Below are positions 26,502 to 34,450 of a DNA stretch of 51,857 bases, piece after piece. The notes below the pieces were generated by a model, which saw only the letters and a list, made by a program, of their open reading frames with translations, made no database searches and was not told where the DNA came from. The translations under genes and the position numbers were made by a program. The first letter of the stretch is position 1; every line of letters starts with the position of its first letter. The stretch comes from CAMEGH01 sp964513905 (GTDB lineage: Bacteria > Patescibacteriota > Saccharimonadia > Saccharimonadales > Saccharimonadaceae): the NCBI GenBank assembly GCA_964513905.1, contig CAZENS010000003.1, forward strand, positions 1 to 51,857, given 5' to 3'.

Positions 26502-27488
26502 TTATTTTTCGTTTGAAGCGTTCACTTCGTAGCTTGTGTTAGTACTTTCAAAAAAGTTTACCAGCTCAAGCGTATCGTTGGCTGCCGCCATCCATTTTGC
26601 TGGGTTCGACACCTTGTAGTGAGCCTCGAAACCTAATTCCTCCAAGCGGCGATCTGTTAGGTATTTTACGTATTGATTGACATAATCAGCGTTCAAGCCA
26701 AGAATTCCTTTTGGCAACAAGTCCTTGTTATATTGCTCTTCCATCTCAACGGCCGAAAGGATCATTTCTTTAATTTCCGCAGCAAATTCATCAGTCTGAA
26801 GATCTTCGTTCTCTTCAAGCACAGTCAAAATTAAGTTAATACCAAATTTAAGGTGCAGGCTCTCGTCGCGCACAATCCAGTCCATCATGCTACCAAAGTT
26901 ACGCAGTAAGTTACGTTGACGGAAGCTAAGTGCCACCATAAAGCCGCTGTAGAACCAGATTCCTTCAAGAATAATATTGTAGGCAATCATGTTGCGCACA
27001 AAGTCCTTCTTGCCTTCGGTTGTCGTAATGTCGAGCGTTTCTTCGGTCATTCGTTTGATATATTTCGTTTCAAACTCTTCCTTAATGCGCATACTTTCCA
27101 CTTCAACATGGCTACTGTACGCCTTTTCTCGATCAATCGGGAAAGTCTCGAGCATATACTCAAATGCCATGCAGTGGTTAGCCTCTTCCCACATCTGCTT
27201 TGCAAGATACAAGTGCGCCTCTGCCGAATTAACATAGGGATACACGCCAAACGCCAACGCTTTATTTACCAGCAACTCGTTTGGATTAAAATAGCCCATC
27301 AAATATGTTACTGCGTGGCGCTCTTCTTCTGTCATTTTTTCCCAGTCAGATAAATCTTGCGCCAGCTGAATCTCGTTTGGGAACCAGGTGTTTGCCACCG
27401 CCTGATCATACAGGTCCATCGCCCACTGATATTTTACCGGCTTCAGCAACAATCCATCCTGAATACCTGTTCCTAAAATTCCCGACAT
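26502..27488 (-). CDS. nrdB: Ribonucleotide reductase beta subunit, class Ic-like
   Basis: NrdB houses the metal cofactor that starts the radical chain for NrdA. Metal ligands are visible: Glu in N-P-N-E-L-L (Asp in E. coli), E-A-N-H near 101-104, E-G-I-W-F-Y near 181 and D-E-S-L-H near 212. The position of the E. coli radical Tyr122, four residues after the His, is Phe (E-A-N-H-C-M-A-F). Phe there with Glu as first ligand matches Chlamydia-type class Ic, which uses a Mn/Fe centre. The Mn/Fe assignment is inference. GAGGAGG before the ATG lies in the tail of orf40. It is the last gene of the nrd operon. Confidence 0.94.
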   Translation of the reverse strand: MSGILGTGIQDGLLLKPVKYQWAMDLYDQAVANTWFPNEIQLAQDLSDWEKMTEEERHAVTYLMGYFNPNELLVNKALAFGVYPYVNSAEAHLYLAKQMWEEANHCMAFEYMLETFPIDREKAYSSHVEVESMRIKEEFETKYIKRMTEETLDITTTEGKKDFVRNMIAYNIILEGIWFYSGFMVALSFRQRNLLRNFGSMMDWIVRDESLHLKFGINLILTVLEENEDLQTDEFAAEIKEMILSAVEMEEQYNKDLLPKGILGLNADYVNQYVKYLTDRRLEELGFEAHYKVSNPAKWMAAANDTLELVNFFESTNTSYEVNASNEK

Positions 27489-27490
27489 AG

Positions 27491-27613
27491 CTATACCTCC
27501 TCTGGTTTCTTAACTAATTCGCCTATTGCTAGCCCACCGATTTGCATTTGCATATCGTGGCCTGTTATAAAATCTTCAACTTCTGGTATTGGTGGTTGGT
27601 CGTAGTGTTCCAT
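27491..27613 (-). CDS. 40-residue protein between the NrdA tail gene and nrdB
   Basis: It reads M-E-H-Y-D-Q-P-P-I-P-E-V... and ends K-K-P-E-E-V. It is acidic, with no cysteine. Its ATG overlaps the stop of orf52 (TAATG), so it is coupled to it, and it ends two bases before the nrdB ATG. The tight spacing on both sides supports translation. I do not recognise it; a partner of the reductase is possible. Confidence 0.6.
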   Translation of the reverse strand: MEHYDQPPIPEVEDFITGHDMQMQIGGLAIGELVKKPEEV

Positions 27614-27771
27614 TATTGGCAGCCCTCGCACATAACTAACGTTGCAGGGTCAACTGGCGCATCAACCTCTTGTTCTTTTGCTACCGCTTGAGCATTCTTC
27701 ATTGCTTCGTCGATTGCAGCAAGTTTTTCCTCAAGTGTCATTTCGTCTGTAATAATATTATTTGCGTTCAT
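27613..27771 (-). CDS. 52-residue protein ending C-E-G-C-Q, likely detached NrdA tail
   Basis: Class I NrdA proteins carry a mobile C-terminal Cys pair that re-reduces the active site. The NrdA here (27784-30189) ends without cysteine. This gene starts four codons after the NrdA stop, in the same frame, and ends V-M-C-E-G-C-Q, which is what a NrdA tail would look like. The first 40 residues are acidic and helical. AGGGGG precedes its ATG. A single TAA thus separates them: the tail was either split off by a nonsense change plus a new start, or is joined by readthrough. Both readings are inference. Confidence 0.75.
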   Translation of the reverse strand: MNANNIITDEMTLEEKLAAIDEAMKNAQAVAKEQEVDAPVDPATLVMCEGCQ

Positions 27772-27783
27772 TTTTGTCCCCCT

Positions 27784-30189
27784 TTACGCTTTTTTACTAA
27801 ATCCGAATCCCTTTTTAGGTCCGCCTGATTTCTTTGAAATATCTTCAGTCTTGTTAACTTTTGTTGTAGACTGCTCCGCCTGATGTCGTGGCTTCATGTG
27901 CAAATAGTAAGTTGTTTTTAGCCCACGCTTCCACGCCTGCATGTACACTTCTTCCATATCACTCACGCTTCGGCTTTCTAGATACATGTTTCGGCTAATC
28001 GCTTGATCAACCCATTTTTGCGCCCTTGCCGCCACTTCAATAAAGGCAAGTGGTGATAATTGGAAGCAAGTTTTATAAACATCCTTCAATCGTTGAGGAA
28101 TTGCATCAATGTTCGTAAGGTCGCCCTGGTCAATCAATAACTGATCCTTCACCTCTTCCCAAACACCAAGTTCTTTTAGGTCGCGCACAAGATTTGTGTT
28201 CACTTCCAAGAACTTACCATTCAGAGTACTTCGACTAAAGATTTGGCTAAACTGCGGATCCAAACCGGGCGTTGTACCGGCAATATGCGCAATATTTGCC
28301 GTTGGTGCAATCGCCATCAGCGTTGCATTACGCATGCCCTTCTTTACCTTCGGGCGAAGCGCTTCCCAGTCTAATCGAGATTTGCGATTAATATTCACCT
28401 TTAGTTTGCGATCTTTTGAATGCTTTTCAACCGTATCAATTGGCAACTCGCCCTTACTCCAGCCGCTCCCCTTAAAGTCTGGGTAAATACCTCGAGTCTT
28501 AGCCATATCTGCCGACATATCAATTGCATGATAGCTAATAAACTCGGTTAGTTCATCAATCGTGTCGTAGGCTTCTTCAGACTCATAACTATAGCCAAGC
28601 TTTTCAATCACATCCGTAAAGCCCATCACGCCAAGGCCAAGCGCTCGTGTAGTATTGATACTGTTGATCGCTTCTGGAATTGGAGTATCCGTAATATCAC
28701 ACAAGTTATCAAGCTGGCGAATTGCACTACGAGTCGCCTCTTTTAGACGATCCCAATCCCACTTTTTGGTTTCTACGTTCAAGAATGCGCTCAAATTTAT
28801 ACTCACCAGGTTACAAACCGAGATATTCTTTTTATCGTTCGGCAGTGTAATTTCAGTACACAGATTTGATGAGTGAATTGTGCTGGTATTATTGTTCAGC
28901 GCACGAACGTTAATACTGTCTTTCCAGGTAATCCATGGGTGGCTTGAAGCCTGTAGGCTTGTGAGAATCTGGCGCCACTGCTGACGAGCTGGTACTTTTT
29001 TGTAGTCCCGCATTTCGCCCTTTTCGGCCTTTTTAACGTAAGCTTTATATTGCTTTGAAAACTCAGCACCGTAGAGCTCAGTCAAATCTGGCGCTTCAGC
29101 TGGATCGAACATATACCAGTCTTCATCTTTTTCAACTCGTTTCATAAACTCGTCGGAAAGATAACAAGCGATATTGGCAAATCGCGTTCGGTAATATGGA
29201 TCACCAGAGTTAGCTCTAAGATCAATAAACGCCGGGAAGTTAAGGTGCCAGTTTTCCATATAAATTGCCGCCGCACCTGCTTTTTTGCCTTTTCGGCTTA
29301 CCGCAAAAAGCGCTGTGTCGATCATCTTCATGAACGGCAACGGGCCGGTACTAACAGTATTCGTCGTCTTCACTGGACTACCGGCCGATCGCAATTTTGT
29401 CATGCTAATACCAATGCCGCCGGTGCCTTTAGCGATCCACATCGTATCACGCACACTTTTGGCGATTGACTCCATGTCGTCTTCAACATCGATCACAAAA
29501 CAATTTGATAGCTGCGGGAAAGATCCGCCAGCATTCACTCGAGTTGATCCGCCCGGGCTGTATTCCAAGCGACTCATGTGATCATAAAATTCTAGCGCAG
29601 CTTCGGTTGGATTTTTTTCATTAAAGCTAAGACCCATAGCAATACGCATCGTGGTAAACTGCGGCGTTTCGATTGCTTCACCATCCTGGCGGCGCAAGGC
29701 ATAACGATTGCGATTTGTAATCACACCTAAATATTTGCTCAGCGTATCGCGCGTTGGATCAAGTGCTTTGGCAAGTTTTTTTAGATTAAACAGCTTGGAG
29801 TCTGCCATGCGCTTATCGAGCAGGCCCTCTTTAACACTCGACTTAATAAACTCAGGAAACTTATCTTCATGGAGCTGCTTTAGCTCAGCTTGCGTCTGAT
29901 ACTGACCAAGAATATTCTTATAAATTGTTTTTAGTAGTAGTCGTGCGGCAATCGTGTCAAAATCCGGATCATCTTTAACATTTTGCAATGCAGTATGAAT
30001 TACCGCCTCGTCAAGCTCATCGCTTGTAATGCCATCGAATAGTGTTAGTTGTAGCTCGGTTGCTACCTGCACTACTTTTTGAATCTGATCTGGCAATCCT
30101 TCGCAAGCAGACACCAGCGCAAGATTTATTTTATTTGCGTCAAATAACTCACGTGTTCCGTCTCGTTTTACCACATGGATTTGGCTCAT
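27784..30189 (-). CDS. nrdA: Ribonucleotide reductase alpha subunit lacking C-terminal cysteines
   Basis: NrdA reduces ribonucleoside diphosphates. An ATP-cone domain fills residues 1-90 (V-K-R-D-G-T-R-E-L-F-D). Active-site residues: Cys in S-N-C-F-V-I near 229, the N-L-C-T-E-I triad near 428, and Cys in V-C-N-L-V-S-I-N-L near 446. The radical path Tyr pair is in T-T-Y-Y-L-H near 765. After this come only about 35 residues, rich in Lys and ending S-K-K-A, with no Cys pair; that pair appears in the next gene. The gene follows a long leader and a promoter with NrdR-box-like sites. 801 residues. Confidence 0.95.
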   Translation of the reverse strand: MSQIHVVKRDGTRELFDANKINLALVSACEGLPDQIQKVVQVATELQLTLFDGITSDELDEAVIHTALQNVKDDPDFDTIAARLLLKTIYKNILGQYQTQAELKQLHEDKFPEFIKSSVKEGLLDKRMADSKLFNLKKLAKALDPTRDTLSKYLGVITNRNRYALRRQDGEAIETPQFTTMRIAMGLSFNEKNPTEAALEFYDHMSRLEYSPGGSTRVNAGGSFPQLSNCFVIDVEDDMESIAKSVRDTMWIAKGTGGIGISMTKLRSAGSPVKTTNTVSTGPLPFMKMIDTALFAVSRKGKKAGAAAIYMENWHLNFPAFIDLRANSGDPYYRTRFANIACYLSDEFMKRVEKDEDWYMFDPAEAPDLTELYGAEFSKQYKAYVKKAEKGEMRDYKKVPARQQWRQILTSLQASSHPWITWKDSINVRALNNNTSTIHSSNLCTEITLPNDKKNISVCNLVSINLSAFLNVETKKWDWDRLKEATRSAIRQLDNLCDITDTPIPEAINSINTTRALGLGVMGFTDVIEKLGYSYESEEAYDTIDELTEFISYHAIDMSADMAKTRGIYPDFKGSGWSKGELPIDTVEKHSKDRKLKVNINRKSRLDWEALRPKVKKGMRNATLMAIAPTANIAHIAGTTPGLDPQFSQIFSRSTLNGKFLEVNTNLVRDLKELGVWEEVKDQLLIDQGDLTNIDAIPQRLKDVYKTCFQLSPLAFIEVAARAQKWVDQAISRNMYLESRSVSDMEEVYMQAWKRGLKTTYYLHMKPRHQAEQSTTKVNKTEDISKKSGGPKKGFGFSKKA

Positions 30190-30341
30190 TCTTATACCCC
30201 CGCTACTTTTTATTATTTATTACACCTCTGTGTGCGTCCCTCAATGCACATACAGCCACAAAGAAGAATACCGGCGTAGCCGACCAGTTAGCTCCCCTGT
30301 GTAATGTTTGTTTTTTATGACTTGCTAAATATAGCGGTCTA
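30190..30341 (-). ncRNA. Structured nrdA leader, three-way-junction-like
   Basis: The promoter predicts a leader of about 150 bases. ATTACAC (30299-30305) pairs with GTGTAAT (30219-30225) and encloses two hairpins: GTCGGC-TAC-GCCGGT and CTGTATGTGC...GCACACAG (with a two-base bulge). This makes a closed three-helix element of about 87 bases, followed by a GCGGGGG-bearing segment before the ATG. Such a shape suits a riboswitch or protein-binding leader, but I match no known class. Confidence 0.45.
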
Positions 30342-30476
30342 CCTATGACTATAGCCCCTACATATAGCTTATGCAAGGCTTTTTGGCGTTTTTCGCTTAG
30401 TAATTTTCACCACACTAAGCGTTACCTCTGTTCTTGCTATATAGTGGTTGTTTAATTTTTACAACGCTATATATAG
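30325..30476 (-). promoter_or_regulatory. nrdA promoter with four NrdR-box-like sites
   Basis: The promoter is TTGCAT (30371-30376), 17 bases, TATAGT (30348-30353). Four CTATAT-type palindromes occur. The distal pair is CTATATATAG (30467-30476) and CTATATAG (30437-30444), with centres 31 bp apart. The proximal pair is CTATATGTAG (30358-30367) and CTATATTTAG (30325-30334), with centres 33 bp apart and flanking the -10. NrdR boxes are known to occur as pairs about three helical turns apart. NrdR itself is not encoded in the window. Confidence 0.6.
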
Positions 30477-30480
30477 TGTT

Positions 30481-30512
30481 TAAAATAAAAAAAGACGACA
30501 TTGCTGTCGTGT
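30481..30512 (-). terminator. Terminator of tRNA-Ser(GCT)
   Basis: On the minus strand ACGACA-GCAA-TGTCGT (30495-30510) is followed by CTTTTTTTATTTT. It separates the tRNA from the nrd promoter. Confidence 0.88.
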
Positions 30513-30519
30513 CTTTCTA

Positions 30520-30612
30520 TGGCGGAGGAGGGGAGATTCGAACTCCCGCTCCAGGTTTCCCCGGACTAACGATTTAGCAAACCGTCCCCTTCAGCCACTT
30601 GGGTACTCCTCC
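30520..30612 (-). tRNA. tRNA-Ser(GCT)
   Basis: A class II cloverleaf with a 7-bp acceptor stem (GGAGGAG/CTCCTCC), an anticodon loop reading TTGCTAA with anticodon GCT, a long variable arm and a GTTCGAATC T-loop. CCA is encoded. Reads AGC and AGU. Confidence 0.93.
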
Positions 30613-30666
30613 ATTGTAGTCACCCCTGGTGGAATGCTGAAATAAGTATACCACAGGCAAAAACAC

Positions 30667-30695
30667 TAGACAATACCACTGATGTTTGCTATAAT
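30667..30695 (+). promoter_or_regulatory. Promoter of the pilin-like gene at 30729
   Basis: TAGACA (30667-30672), 17 bases, TATAAT (30690-30695). The leader of about 25 bases carries TAGGAG before the ATG. Confidence 0.7.
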
Positions 30696-30728
30696 ATAAT
30701 TATATTGTATAGATACGTTAGGAGCGGT

Positions 30729-31148
30729 ATGAAACAAAAAATTACAATTCTTGTAAGCGTTACACTTGGGCTACTACTTGCATTAACTGTCGCTGCCACT
30801 CCCCTCTCTGCGTTTACTGGTGGTGTTTCTAATGGCGCCTCGGCTGCACGCGGTAACGATCAACCTGCCGACCTCTTTGGTAACGCCGGGATATTCTCGC
30901 AAATCACAAACGTACTATTGTTTCTCGTTGGTGCCGTAAGCGTGATTATGATTATTATTGGCGGCCTGCGCTACATACTCTCTGGCGGCGATAGCACAAA
31001 CGTATCCGCTGCAAAAAATACAATTTTATATGCAATTATTGGAATCATCGTTGCCCTACTCGCCTATGCAATCGTAAACTTTGTGCTCGATGCCATTCTT
31101 CTTGAAAACGCCGGAGGCGGCGGTGGCGGTGGCGCTACAAACTTTTAA
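30729..31148 (+). CDS. TrbC/VirB2-like pilin (first copy)
   Basis: The 139-residue product has an N-terminal signal-like helix (about residues 4-25), a spacer with A-A-R-G-N-D-Q-P and two membrane helices near 60-82 and 98-123. The pair is joined by G-G-L-R-Y-I-L-S-G-G-D...A-A-K-N-T-I-L-Y-A, typical of the Mbov_0395-like/VirB2 pilin family. It ends in a Gly-rich tail G-G-G-G-G-G-G-A-T-N-F. The ATG at 30729 follows TAGGAGCGGT. Two paralogues occur at 51146 and 51648. These are probably extracellular filament or secretion-channel subunits; no other conjugation gene is present here. Confidence 0.85.
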   Translation: MKQKITILVSVTLGLLLALTVAATPLSAFTGGVSNGASAARGNDQPADLFGNAGIFSQITNVLLFLVGAVSVIMIIIGGLRYILSGGDSTNVSAAKNTILYAIIGIIVALLAYAIVNFVLDAILLENAGGGGGGGATNF

Positions 31149-31165
31149 TTAGTATCTAAAAATCA

Positions 31166-31253
31166 TGGCGGAGAGAGAGGGATTCGAACCCTCGGTACCC
31201 TAGAGCACACTTGTTTTCGAGACAAGCCAGTTCAACCACTCCTGCACCTCTCC
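31166..31253 (-). tRNA. tRNA-Ser(CGA)
   Basis: A class II tRNA with anticodon loop CTCGAAA between CTTGT/ACAAG stems (anticodon CGA), a long variable arm and encoded CCA. Reads UCG. Convergent with the pilin gene. Confidence 0.92.
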
Positions 31254-31327
31254 GTAACCTACCTAAATTATAGCATAAACCCACAGACTGCTTGCTCCGG
31301 ACAAAAGTCAAACCGCAAAATACTTCC

Positions 31328-31362
31328 AAAAAATAAATAAGACACTGACCACAGTGCCTTAC
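31328..31362 (-). terminator. Terminator of tRNA-Arg(GCG)
   Basis: On the minus strand AAGGCACTG-TGGT-CAGTGTCTT (one mismatch) is followed by ATTTATTTTTTGG. Confidence 0.8.
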
Positions 31363-31380
31363 TATATAGATATACTCTTA

Positions 31381-31457
31381 TGGTACACCCGACAGGATTC
31401 GAACCTATGGCCTTTGGCTCCGCAAGCCAACGCTCTATCCAGCTGAGCTACGGGTGC
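31381..31457 (-). tRNA. tRNA-Arg(GCG)
   Basis: A 77-base class I cloverleaf. Anticodon stem TTGGC/GCCAA with loop TTGCGGA gives anticodon GCG (Arg, CGC/CGU). CCA is encoded. Most bacteria read these codons with ACG (inosine-modified), so GCG is unusual. Confidence 0.92.
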
Positions 31458-31504
31458 ATAAATACGTTCGTTATTATAACAGATACAAGTAGCCAGGGCA
31501 ACAA

Positions 31505-32107
31505 CTACAGCCGCAACATTCGTACCATTTGATCAACAAAATCGAGTTTTATTTCTTGCATTGGTAGCTTTTGCCCAATCAAATCGACAATTTGCTCGCC
31601 CGATTCAACCGGAAAATAAACCGACAGCCCTGGGCGGAACCGCTTAACAGGGATTAGTAAAATTGAGTTTTCTTTACCATCATGTGTTACACCAAACGCC
31701 TTGTATTCTGCAAAATCGTAAAATTGATCGGCAATGTATAAACCCTTATTTGTAAGACGATACTCGATATCTCGCGATGGTCGAACCGACATAGCAATTA
31801 ACACCGCAGCAATCGCCAGAATCAAGAAAGAAACCGTCCACGCTTTTAACACAAAGAAGTCTAACAGTATAACTCCTACCACCACAACAGCTAGACCAAT
31901 ATACCACACAACGTTCTTATCGGCGGCAATGTACTCCTTTGCCAACCACGTAACATCGCTTGCTGGTGCACTTGATGCCCGATTTGTATCCATAGAAACC
32001 CCGCCTGCGTTAATTGTTACACGCGGCATTGTTTGCGCTTCTTTGCTCGCAACAACTTCTGGGTTCTGCTCCGCTGCACGAGGTGTTTCATTACTATCTG
32101 TAGACAT
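31505..32107 (-). CDS. Two-helix membrane protein with PH-like C-terminal domain
   Basis: Residues 1-65 are polar and probably cytoplasmic. Two adjacent membrane helices lie near 67-112 (N-V-V-W-Y-I-G-L-A-V and W-T-V-S-F-L-I-L-A-I). A beta-rich C-terminal region of about 85 residues follows, with R-P-S-R-D-I-E-Y-R-L-T-N-K-G at its start, similar in layout to bacterial PH domains. I chose ATG 32107 because TATACT lies six bases upstream. Earlier in-frame codons run through a tRNA-Ser gene and are not coding. Function unknown. Confidence 0.75.
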   Translation of the reverse strand: MSTDSNETPRAAEQNPEVVASKEAQTMPRVTINAGGVSMDTNRASSAPASDVTWLAKEYIAADKNVVWYIGLAVVVVGVILLDFFVLKAWTVSFLILAIAAVLIAMSVRPSRDIEYRLTNKGLYIADQFYDFAEYKAFGVTHDGKENSILLIPVKRFRPGLSVYFPVESGEQIVDLIGQKLPMQEIKLDFVDQMVRMLRL

Positions 32108-32165
32108 ATTTTTAGTATAGCATAACGAAATATAATTAAGCATTACGTTATTTGCTTCTATTTTA

Positions 32166-32255
32166 TGGCGGAGAGACAGGGATTCGAACCCTGGGTACGG
32201 TTGCCCGCACACACGCGTTCCAGGCGTGCACCTTCAACCACTCGGTCACCTCTCC
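32166..32255 (-). tRNA. tRNA-Ser(GGA)
   Basis: A class II tRNA with anticodon stem CACGC/GCGTG and loop CTGGAAC (anticodon GGA), a long variable arm and encoded CCA. Reads UCC and UCU. Confidence 0.93.
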
Positions 32256-32347
32256 ACGCTACCTATAGTATAGCAAATATAATCCACAACATTTTACGAC
32301 TGCTTATGGTTGCGGAGTTTTGATTAATACCCCTATAATAGATAGTA

Positions 32348-33157
32348 ATGAAAAAATCCAGCCAAGCACCGGTTATTTCGCTACGCTCACTCACAAAACG
32401 CTATGGAGTGGGTGATGCTGAACATACCGTTTTAGATTCGGTAGATTTAACGGTAAAAAAAGGCGAATTTATTGCAATCATGGGGCCAAGTGGCTGCGGA
32501 AAAACCTCACTACTTAACATAATCGGCTTGCTTGATAAGCCAGACGACGGTGATTACAAATTAAATGGCAAATCGGTTGCTAAATTATCAAGCCTTGGCC
32601 GAGCTGATATTCGTAGTCAGCAAATCGGCTTTGTATTCCAAAGCTTCAATCTTGTTCCTCGCTTAACAGTTATCGAAAACGTTGCTTTGCCACTTACCTA
32701 CACTGGCTATAGCCGAACCCGAAGTCTTAAAATTGCCAGCAAGATGCTTTCAACTTTTCACCTAAACGAACGTGAGTACTATATGCCGTGGCAGTTATCT
32801 GGCGGACAAACTCAGCGAGTAGCAATCGCTCGCGCCCTGGTGAATGGCCCATCAATCATCCTGGCAGATGAACCAACCGGAAACCTCGATTCAAAATCGA
32901 GCCACGTTATTATGGAAGAGCTTTCCGACATCCACAAAAAAGGCAACACGATTATTATGGTAACTCATAACCCAGCCATGACCACCTACGCCGATCGCGT
33001 AATTACCATGCTCGACGGCAAAATAGATACCGATACTCGCAATACAACCATCAGCAACTCTCGCTCATCGGCGGTTAGTAAAAAAACAACGTTGGGCGAT
33101 CACAGCAAATCTACCCCAGAAAAGAAAAAAGAAAAGACAACGAAGAAAAAGGCCTAA
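32348..33157 (+). CDS. ABC transporter ATPase (MacB/LolD type)
   Basis: This is the ATP-hydrolysing half of an exporter. Walker A is G-P-S-G-C-G-K-T-S near 44, the signature L-S-G-G-Q-T-Q-R-V-A near 147, Walker B I-I-L-A-D-E-P-T-G near 168, and the switch His is in V-T-H-N near 204. After about 225 residues comes a Lys/Ser-rich, probably disordered tail. The adjoining gene at 33164 encodes the permease, six bases downstream, so they form one operon. TATAAT lies eight bases before the ATG (leaderless). The substrate is unknown; this family often exports lipoproteins, peptides or small molecules. Confidence 0.93.
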   Translation: MKKSSQAPVISLRSLTKRYGVGDAEHTVLDSVDLTVKKGEFIAIMGPSGCGKTSLLNIIGLLDKPDDGDYKLNGKSVAKLSSLGRADIRSQQIGFVFQSFNLVPRLTVIENVALPLTYTGYSRTRSLKIASKMLSTFHLNEREYYMPWQLSGGQTQRVAIARALVNGPSIILADEPTGNLDSKSSHVIMEELSDIHKKGNTIIMVTHNPAMTTYADRVITMLDGKIDTDTRNTTISNSRSSAVSKKTTLGDHSKSTPEKKKEKTTKKKA

Positions 33158-33163
33158 CCTACT

Positions 33164-34405
33164 ATGAGAATTTTACTACTAAATCATATTGAAAATGCAC
33201 GCGAATCGCTTCGCTCAAATCGATTGCGAACTCGCCTGACTGTACTTGGTATTACCCTTGGCGTTGCCTGCATGACGACAATTATGGCCCTTAGCTTTGG
33301 TGCAATTAAACTGGTTGATGATCAAGTTACTGCACTTGGTGGAAATATTATCGTTATTCGACCAGGAGCACCAAAAGAAAAAACCTCTATTCAAGACATA
33401 GCTGCACCCAGTAACAACGATGCCTTTAGTGTCAGTTCACTCACTGAAAAAGATTACGCAATAGCCTCAAGCGTCAAAGGCGTAGCCGAAGCCGCACCAC
33501 TTATGTCGGTAAGTGGAAGCGTTAAATCTAAAGATGAAACGGTATCAGACGCAACAATTGTTGCCACGACACCATCACTCGCGACCATATCCAACCTAGA
33601 AGTTCACGATCGTGGCGGACAATTTATCGACAGCATCACCAACACCAATACTGCAGTTATTGGCAACCAGCTTTCGGTTGATCTTTTTGGAACAAATCAA
33701 TCTATTGGTCAAACCTTTAAAATCCGCAACCAAACATACACCGTAATTGGCATATTAAAAGCGACAGACACAGCTGTTAATTACAATAATTTCGACATCA
33801 ATAGAACTGCCATTATTAATCTTGAAAGTGGCAAAAAATTTAACGAAGGCGTAGCGCACATTCGACAAATAAACATCCGCGCCGAAAAGCCCGAACAGCT
33901 TGCAGAAATTGCCGCAAACGTAAAAAAAGCCATACAAAAACAACATGATAACGAAGAGGACTTTCGAGTACTCAGCGGCTCAGACATTTCTCGACCAACC
34001 TCAGAAATGTTCAATGCCATAAGCGCCGCTACGATTGTTATTGCCGTGGTTTCGCTTATTATTGGCGGAATCGGCATTATGAATATTATGCTTGTTAGTG
34101 TAGCTGAACGAACCAGAGAAATCGGTATTCGAAAAGCCGTTGGCGCCAGCAACCTACACATTAGTATGCAGTTTATGATTGAATCACTTGCAATGAGCCT
34201 CTCTGGCGGAATTGCCGGGTTTGTCCTTGGTTATATTGTTGCCTTCGTTGTGTCTGGAATACTCCCCTTCGGTCCTGGCTTTGCATGGTATATTCCAGCC
34301 GTAGCGCTTGCTATTTCAGTTATTATAGGAACCGCCTTCGGTATGTATCCAGCCATTCGAGCTGCTAGAAAAAACCCAATTGAAGCCTTGCGCCAGTATA
34401 CCTAA
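33164..34405 (+). CDS. MacB/FtsX-type ABC permease
   Basis: The 413-residue product has a first membrane helix near 25-50, then an extracytoplasmic core of about 220 residues. Three further helices lie at about 285-310, 333-360 and 372-400. The motif E-R-T-R-E-I-G-I-R-K-A-V-G-A near 316-329 is typical of FtsX-family permeases. It pairs with the ATPase at 32348. Start ATG after CCTACT at 33164 has a weak ribosome site and probably depends on coupling. A periplasmic partner, as in tripartite systems, is absent from the window. Confidence 0.92.
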   Translation: MRILLLNHIENARESLRSNRLRTRLTVLGITLGVACMTTIMALSFGAIKLVDDQVTALGGNIIVIRPGAPKEKTSIQDIAAPSNNDAFSVSSLTEKDYAIASSVKGVAEAAPLMSVSGSVKSKDETVSDATIVATTPSLATISNLEVHDRGGQFIDSITNTNTAVIGNQLSVDLFGTNQSIGQTFKIRNQTYTVIGILKATDTAVNYNNFDINRTAIINLESGKKFNEGVAHIRQINIRAEKPEQLAEIAANVKKAIQKQHDNEEDFRVLSGSDISRPTSEMFNAISAATIVIAVVSLIIGGIGIMNIMLVSVAERTREIGIRKAVGASNLHISMQFMIESLAMSLSGGIAGFVLGYIVAFVVSGILPFGPGFAWYIPAVALAISVIIGTAFGMYPAIRAARKNPIEALRQYT

Positions 34406-34414
34406 TCAATAGTA

Positions 34415-34443
34415 TTGCTATAAACATATTTATATGTTATAAT
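34415..34443 (+). promoter_or_regulatory. Promoter of unit D with operator-like palindrome
   Basis: TTGCTA (34415-34420), 17 bases, TATAAT (34438-34443). The spacer holds AACATA-TTTA-TATGTT (34423-34438), a perfect 6-bp inverted repeat placed as a repressor site would be. Confidence 0.6.
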
Positions 34444-34450
34444 TAAACAA

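Noticed and set aside
30190..30341. yybP-ykoY (Mn) riboswitch before nrdA
   Set aside because: AGGGGAG is suggestive, but the second conserved loop is not evident. Kept as an unclassified leader.
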